Origin: JACZSB01 sp965372015
Lineage (GTDB): Bacteria > Fidelibacterota > Marinisomatia > SCGC-AAA003-L08 > TS1B11
Length of the DNA: 15,391 bases
NCBI GenBank assembly: GCA_965372015.1
Contig: CBDVAP010000061.1
Coordinates: 1-15,391, forward strand
Reading direction: 5' to 3'
Below the pieces are notes generated by a model, which saw only the letters and a list, made by a program, of their open reading frames with translations, searched no databases and had not been told where the DNA came from. Both the position numbers and the translations under genes were made by a program. Below, in pieces: positions 7,128 through 12,856 of the stretch; the first letter of the stretch is position 1, and each line of letters opens with the position of its first letter.

Positions 7128-9383
7128 TTAATCTTTACCGGCAACCAAGGTAAACGTATCGGACAGGTTCCCAATGGCGATCTTGAATTCCCCCGGCTCG
7201 GCTACGAATTCATTGGCGCGATTGTGAAAGGAAAGATCGGTCTTGTCGAGCGTAAACTGAACGGTTTTGCTCTGGCCCGGTTCAAGCGGAACGCCTGTAA
7301 AGCGTTTCAACTGCTTATTCGGCGGCGAGACAGAACGCACCAGGTCGCTGAGATACAATTCCACGACTGCTTTTCCGGCCCGGTGGCCGCTGTTGGCGAC
7401 CTTCACGGACACATTCAAGGATTCATCCGGTCTCATTTCCTTCAGATCGATTCTTAGATCATCATAGACGAAGGTCGTGTAGCTCAACCCATGCCCGAAT
7501 TCCCACAAGGGATTACGTCTGCTGGGGTCGTCCATCTCAATGGTCTTGTGATCGTAATTAGTGAGATCATTGGGATAGCGGGGATAAGTGTACGGCAATT
7601 TGCCGGAGGGATTAAAATCACCGAACAACACGTCGGCGATGGCCCGGCCCCCTTCCGGCCCCGGTAGGTAAGCCAACAGAATCGCCTGGGCCTCATCCAC
7701 CAGGGGCGTGATAATCCGCGGGCGGCCTTCCACCAGCACCAGCACAACCGGAGTGCCGGTTTTCTGGATGGCGGCCACTAAGTCCGATTGGGCCTGCGGG
7801 AGGGTCAAATCATGAATATTACCGGCTCCTTCGGTATAGGGCGCTTCGCCAATACAAACGACGGCCACATCCACACTCTTCGCGGCAACGGCGGCGGCCT
7901 TGATATCGACCGCTTGCTCATGTCCGGAACCCTCGACATAGACTACATTTTCCGGGCCAATTTTATCCTGGAGCGCTTCTAAAATGGTCTTCTTATCCTT
8001 AGGATAGACAGCTTCCTCGGTCCCCTGCCAGGTGTAGGTCCAGCCCCCGTTCAACACCGAGCGCAGATTGGCATTTGGCCCCGTGACCAGGACACGCAGG
8101 CCTTTCTTGAGCGGAAGAAACCCGTCCTCATTTTTCAGTAGCGTCAGCGCTTCCCGGGCGGCCTGCAAACTGGTCCCAGCAAATTCTGGGCTGCCGACTT
8201 TCGCGGCCATCTTCTGATCGGGATAGGGATTTTCGAACAGGTTGAGGGCAAATTTGACGCGCAGGATACGGCTGACCGCGTCATCGATTCGCGCTACGGG
8301 CACTTCCCCGTCCTGCACTAGTTTTATCAGGATATCGTAAAAGCTGTAGTCAGTCGGGACCATGCTCATATCCAGTCCAGCTATAACAGCCAGTTTGACG
8401 GCTTCTTCCGGCGTAGCGGACACTTTGTGGCGCGTGTACAGGTTCTTTACATCGGCCCAATCGCTGACGACAAACCCCTTAAAGCCTAATTCGTTTTTCA
8501 AGACCTCGGTTAGTAAATGGTGGTCGCCATGTACAGGAATGCCGTTGATATCCCCCGAATTCACCATTACCGTGTGCACACCCGCCTCCACAGCTTTCTT
8601 GAACGGTGGCAAAAAATAGTCGCGCAGCATACGTTCGGGGATCCAGGCCGGAGTACGGTCTTTGCCGCTAAGCGGGACAGTGTAGCCGATGTAGTGTTTC
8701 ATACAGGCGGCGGCTTTATCCCCGTCGCCAATACTGTTATGTTCGCCCTCGATACCTTTTATATATGCTTCGCCCATCGTCGAAACCAGGTAAGGGTCTT
8801 CACCGAAAGTTTCCCAGAGCCGCGGCCACACTTGATTACGCCCCACGCCCAGTACCGGGTTAAAATTCCAGGGAATCCCGGCGGCGCGGATCTCGTAGGC
8901 GGTAATCTCCGCGGATTTCTTCACCAGGGCCGGGTTGCGCGTGGCCGCCAGGGCGATGCTCTGGGGAAATAGTGTGGCCTCCCGAACGAAATTGGCCCCG
9001 TGAATGGCGTCAATCCCATAAATCACCGGTATACCCAGGTTCGTTTCCTTGGTGGCAATATCCTGGATTTGCGTGATCAAGGCCTGCCACTCATCCAATG
9101 TTAGCGCCAGGTCGTAAACGTTAAGGATGGAACCCACATGATATTTGACGATCGCCTCACGAAGTTTTTCCGGATCGACTTCATGCTTCCGGTCCCACGT
9201 TCCCTGGGTTTTGGAAACTACTTCCAGGGTTATCTGCGTCATCTGACCCACTTTTTCTTCTAGGGTCATTTTAGAAAGTAAATCTTGAACCTTATAGTCT
9301 ATGCTACTTGAGTTACTTTGAGAGCAACCGGCCATGACCAAAACCCCAATCAGCATTACGGTGATAGCAGTTTCATTTTTCAT
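7128..9383 (-). CDS. Glycoside hydrolase family 3 beta-glucosidase, lipoprotein
   Basis: A complete 751-residue protein. The signal peptide ends in a canonical lipobox, VMAGC (Cys20), so a membrane-anchored exported enzyme is expected. The GH3 N-terminal barrel (about 30-365) holds YGIDAIHGAN, WPRLWETFGEDPYL, KHYIGY and GFVVSDWADV with nucleophile Asp308. The GH3 C-terminal domain (about 405-620) holds GEAPYTEGAGN, where Glu518 is the likely acid/base and Glu513 the nearby conserved Glu. A fibronectin type III-like domain (about 655-735, VANSGHRAGKAVVELYLSD) closes the protein, as is common in bacterial GH3. Expected reaction: retaining hydrolysis of terminal beta-linked glucose from beta-glucosides or beta-glucan oligosaccharides; the motifs resemble barley exo-glucanase-like GH3 members. 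Exact linkage is not readable. The start is the third ATG in a heptanucleotide repeat; the other three run into stops within seven codons. It lies 52 nt after the 1138-residue UnbV gene and 21 nt before GH13. Confidence 0.96.
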   Translation of the reverse strand: MKNETAITVMLIGVLVMAGCSQSNSSSIDYKVQDLLSKMTLEEKVGQMTQITLEVVSKTQGTWDRKHEVDPEKLREAIVKYHVGSILNVYDLALTLDEWQALITQIQDIATKETNLGIPVIYGIDAIHGANFVREATLFPQSIALAATRNPALVKKSAEITAYEIRAAGIPWNFNPVLGVGRNQVWPRLWETFGEDPYLVSTMGEAYIKGIEGEHNSIGDGDKAAACMKHYIGYTVPLSGKDRTPAWIPERMLRDYFLPPFKKAVEAGVHTVMVNSGDINGIPVHGDHHLLTEVLKNELGFKGFVVSDWADVKNLYTRHKVSATPEEAVKLAVIAGLDMSMVPTDYSFYDILIKLVQDGEVPVARIDDAVSRILRVKFALNLFENPYPDQKMAAKVGSPEFAGTSLQAAREALTLLKNEDGFLPLKKGLRVLVTGPNANLRSVLNGGWTYTWQGTEEAVYPKDKKTILEALQDKIGPENVVYVEGSGHEQAVDIKAAAVAAKSVDVAVVCIGEAPYTEGAGNIHDLTLPQAQSDLVAAIQKTGTPVVLVLVEGRPRIITPLVDEAQAILLAYLPGPEGGRAIADVLFGDFNPSGKLPYTYPRYPNDLTNYDHKTIEMDDPSRRNPLWEFGHGLSYTTFVYDDLRIDLKEMRPDESLNVSVKVANSGHRAGKAVVELYLSDLVRSVSPPNKQLKRFTGVPLEPGQSKTVQFTLDKTDLSFHNRANEFVAEPGEFKIAIGNLSDTFTLVAGKD

Positions 9384-9401
9384 TTTTCATTTTTCATTTT
9401 T
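9374..9401 (-). repeat. Four tandem AAAAATG heptamers spanning the GH3 start codon
   Basis: The minus strand carries four perfect AAAAATG units (cattttt on the plus strand), putting ATGs at 9397, 9390, 9383 and 9376 in shifting frames. Only 9383 opens the GH3 frame. The first gives a five-codon ORF (MKNEK) whose TGA at 9382-9380 overlaps the true ATG as ATGA. The best SD-like sequence, GGGGGA at 9412-9407, is 9 nt from ATG 9397 but 23 nt from ATG 9383. See findings. Confidence 0.85.
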
Positions 9402-9435
9402 TTCCATCCCCCAAAACGTCTGCTCGCTACAGTAC

Positions 9436-12400
9436 TTATTGCCGAGCCGTGATTATGAGGACAGTGTCATTGTTGCGGGCCACCACAACCACAGTTTCAC
9501 CAGCAGCCGTCTGCAACGACTTGATTTTGCGAACCTCACCGGTGATGGCAACCCCGCTGTTTTGAAGCGTAACCGCTGTAAAGGCGCCGGTACCATCTCC
9601 CAGCAGCAGGCACCCATAACCGGCGTCATACCTGCCCTGATCCGGAGCCACGCCGTAGAAATTGCCGCCTAATAACATATCTTGATAATCATCCTTATTG
9701 AAGTCGTCAATCAGTATGGAGTATAGCGGTGAGAACTGGGCCTCTACCGGCAGTGGGGCAATGTTGAATGTTTCATCGCCATTGTTCATCAGGAGTATGG
9801 ACGCAAATTCAGTGGCCGTGCGAACCGTGGCAGAGTCCAACTGCTCACTGGGGAAAATATCCCTAACCGACTGGCCCGCATAATCAGCATAGGTGCGGTA
9901 TTTGAGTTGCAGGGCCGGGATACTGAAAAGCATCTGATCGCGGGATGCCAAGGGATAAGATTTTCCGGCATTATAATAAGTAAGTATCTGATCAGGCCGT
10001 CCATTCCCTGAGAAATCACTGATGAACAAGTTTACCGGATTATCCTCGGTGGCTTTGAGAACGGAATTTAATCCCAAATTGCCGGCTACCAAGTCAACGA
10101 ATCCGTCCTGGTTAAAATCCGCCGCCGCCACCGTATTCCACCACCCCCGGGAGTTTTGGAGGCCATATTCCCCGGTGACATCGACTAATTCACCACTTTG
10201 ATTATGAAACACCGTCACCGGCATCCACTCACCCACCACGACCAGGTCCCGGTAGGAGTCATGGTTCAAATCCACCCACACGGCATCGGTGACCATCCCG
10301 ACGCGAGATAAACCGGGTGCTCGCAGTGCGGTCTCATCCGTGAATTTTCCGTTACCATCATTAATAAGCAGATAACTCTGGGGAATAATGCCGTATTGCC
10401 ACGATACCGAGCGGCCGCCCACAAATAAATCCAGATCACCGTCGTTATCAACGTCAGCGGGGACCACACAAGCGCCATTGGCATAAACCTCCGGGAGCAG
10501 AGTACCTGGTTTACGAAATCGACCGTCGCCCGCATTCAAATAAAGCCTATCTCTCAGTTGACTTGCGGACCCCCAAAATTCATTACCACCACTCACTACA
10601 TACAGATCGGGAAGATGATCCTTATCAGCATCAAAGAAAATGGCATCCACATCTTCACTCCAATTGTCAGCTGCAAACACAGAATCGACAACGGCCTTGA
10701 AACCTCCCAGCCGGTTCTGCAGAAAGATAGCGCCCGGTTGATATTTTGCGCCCCCCAGGTACAAATCCTCCAGGCCGTCGCCGTTCACATCCCCGATGGC
10801 CAAGGCCGGGCCTTCCGTGGATAAGAAATGGGGGATAAACGGTTCCCGAGTGTATTCAATAAAACTGTTCTCCTCGTGCGAATAGTCGAGCTGCACCTGG
10901 GCGGTAATATCTTGGAACAGCGGCTGCTCAGCTCTTTGCGATCGGTGGGCGTAGGTGGTAGTGGCATCGGTTTGGTTGAGTGCGACCAGTTGATTGGCCC
11001 CCAGGTTTCTTACCACCTGGTATTCACCTGTAGCCCAGATAACTTCCAGTGAATCGAGGGCGCCGATATTTCCCAGCCCGAAATTCAACACCGGCTCCAC
11101 GGATGATTGAAATCCCCGGGTGGGCATTAACTGCTGGAAGAATATTTTGTCCTCATAATGCAGGATGACCTTAGCTCCAATCCCGGAGGTATTCAAACCC
11201 GCTCCAATTAATTTCACTTTGAGATAGTTGGCCCTATCCGAGGAATCCCGGCTGTCTTGATACAGGAGGTTTTTATAGATAGCGGCCGGAGAATTAACAT
11301 TGTTCACCACCAGGTCCATGGCGCCGTCATTATCAAAGTCCGCGTACGCCGCCCCACTCGAGAAACCGGGGTCGCCCAGCCCCCATTCGAGGGCCCGGTC
11401 CGTGAAGGTAAGATCTCCCTGGGACTGAAAGGCGTAGTTGGCCTGCGGAACACTAGGCATGTGCAGGATCACCTCGGTCAGCTGGTCCTCATCTATGGCA
11501 ATGGGGGCCATGCGGGCCACTTGGCCGATCAGGTGCATCTGGACCGCCGGTTGCGCAATGTAACTTATATAATCCAGATCATTGAACCGGCGAAAAATCC
11601 CATTGGTGATGAATAAATCCTTGGAACCATCATTATCCAGGTCTACAAATAAGGGGGCCCAACTCCAGTCGGTGGCGTGAATGCCTGCCAGTTGCCCGAT
11701 TTCACTAAATAGATTGTGCGCCGCCTGCAGCCCACTGTTGTTACTTCGGGCCGGCCCTCTATTCAGCTGCAGCATATTACGGCGGTATTGATGAGAATAT
11801 CCGTACTGCAACTTCATGTTGTAAACATCATAGGAATCAGCGCTGAATGATGATTTGCGGATTTCCTCCTGTGCGGGAAACATGTCCAACACCACCAGAT
11901 CCAGCAGGCCGTCATTGTTATAATCCGCTAAATCACTTCCCATGGAGGCAGAGGCCGTGTGCCCCATGGAATGTCCCAACGCCTCGGTAAACGTTCCGTC
12001 TCTGTTGTTATAGTAGAGATAGTCATCTTCATGAAAATCATTGGATACATAAATATCCGGATATCCGTCCCCATTTATATCGCCGATAGCCAGCCCTAAT
12101 CCGTACCCGAGGATACTCTCATAAATCCCCGCTTCGGCCGTGACATCGAAAAAGCGCCCCTGATCATATTTATACAGTTTATCCCCAATTTCATGGTCCC
12201 GGACCTGGCGCAAGCTGGTGTCATCGTAGGTCCCTAAGGAATGCACCGAATGATTCAGCAGGTACATATCGAGATCACCGTCCAGATCGTAATCGAAGAA
12301 AGCGGCCTGGGTTGATAGTCCTGTATGATCGATACCATACTCCTCAGCCCGCTCGGTAAAGGTCAGATCACCGTTGTTTATGAACAGTTGGTTGGCGCCC

Positions 12401-12852
12401 TTTCTGTCCAGGTAATCTACCCGGCAGACGTATATATCCAGGAATCCATCCCCATTGACATCGGCCATGGTAACGCCGTTGGACCACCCGGCGTCGCCCC
12501 CACCCACACCGGCCGTCTCCGTGATATCCTCAAAATGAAAATCGCCTTTATTCACATACAAGCGGTTGGGATGCATATTGGCGGTAAAATAAATATCCGC
12601 CAGACCGTCGTTGTTAAGATCGCCAACCGCCACCCCGCCTCCATCGTAAAAATAGAGATAATTGACGCTGTTGAATAAGGATTCTTCTTCCAGGCTGTTC
12701 TCAAAGGTGATGCCGGTTTGCCGGGGAGTGAGCTTCTTAAATAAGGGTTGTTCTCGTTGGAAGGAACAATCAGTAAAAAGTACGCCCATCAATCCCAGGA
12801 TCAGGAGATACTTAGGCCCAATTTTCAAAGGTAGTTTGGGTAGCAAATTCAT
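9436..12852 (-). CDS. FG-GAP/VCBS–ASPIC/UnbV–FG-GAP repeat protein, probable surface lipoprotein
   Basis: A 1138-residue protein built as two propeller-type halves around one ASPIC/UnbV domain. The N-terminal signal has a hydrophobic core ending LFTDC (Cys29); Asp at -1 is unusual for a lipobox. Half one (about 70-525) has calcium-loop motifs of the DxNxDGxxD type, for example DLNNDGLAD, DVNGDGFLD, DYDLDGDLD, DINGDGYPD, DYNNDGLLD, DLDNDGSKD and DFDNDGAMD. UnbV (about 544-625) holds GIGAKV and NFGLG. Half two (about 640-1138) repeats the plan with DVNGDGLED, DVDNDGDLD and DFNQDGFVD plus weaker loops (DADKDHLPD, DLNHDSYRD, DFNKDDYQD). No catalytic motif is seen. Similar proteins in Bacteroidota often lie beside SusCD genes; function is unproven, and binding or adhesion is an inference. 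Start: I chose ATG 12852, 4 nt after the upstream stop, because it gives a shorter signal peptide. ATGs at 12873, 12870 and 12867 are in frame and would overlap the upstream gene; none has a clear SD. Confidence 0.9.
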   Translation of the reverse strand: MNLLPKLPLKIGPKYLLILGLMGVLFTDCSFQREQPLFKKLTPRQTGITFENSLEEESLFNSVNYLYFYDGGGVAVGDLNNDGLADIYFTANMHPNRLYVNKGDFHFEDITETAGVGGGDAGWSNGVTMADVNGDGFLDIYVCRVDYLDRKGANQLFINNGDLTFTERAEEYGIDHTGLSTQAAFFDYDLDGDLDMYLLNHSVHSLGTYDDTSLRQVRDHEIGDKLYKYDQGRFFDVTAEAGIYESILGYGLGLAIGDINGDGYPDIYVSNDFHEDDYLYYNNRDGTFTEALGHSMGHTASASMGSDLADYNNDGLLDLVVLDMFPAQEEIRKSSFSADSYDVYNMKLQYGYSHQYRRNMLQLNRGPARSNNSGLQAAHNLFSEIGQLAGIHATDWSWAPLFVDLDNDGSKDLFITNGIFRRFNDLDYISYIAQPAVQMHLIGQVARMAPIAIDEDQLTEVILHMPSVPQANYAFQSQGDLTFTDRALEWGLGDPGFSSGAAYADFDNDGAMDLVVNNVNSPAAIYKNLLYQDSRDSSDRANYLKVKLIGAGLNTSGIGAKVILHYEDKIFFQQLMPTRGFQSSVEPVLNFGLGNIGALDSLEVIWATGEYQVVRNLGANQLVALNQTDATTTYAHRSQRAEQPLFQDITAQVQLDYSHEENSFIEYTREPFIPHFLSTEGPALAIGDVNGDGLEDLYLGGAKYQPGAIFLQNRLGGFKAVVDSVFAADNWSEDVDAIFFDADKDHLPDLYVVSGGNEFWGSASQLRDRLYLNAGDGRFRKPGTLLPEVYANGACVVPADVDNDGDLDLFVGGRSVSWQYGIIPQSYLLINDGNGKFTDETALRAPGLSRVGMVTDAVWVDLNHDSYRDLVVVGEWMPVTVFHNQSGELVDVTGEYGLQNSRGWWNTVAAADFNQDGFVDLVAGNLGLNSVLKATEDNPVNLFISDFSGNGRPDQILTYYNAGKSYPLASRDQMLFSIPALQLKYRTYADYAGQSVRDIFPSEQLDSATVRTATEFASILLMNNGDETFNIAPLPVEAQFSPLYSILIDDFNKDDYQDMLLGGNFYGVAPDQGRYDAGYGCLLLGDGTGAFTAVTLQNSGVAITGEVRKIKSLQTAAGETVVVVARNNDTVLIITARQ

Positions 12853-12856
12853 CACT

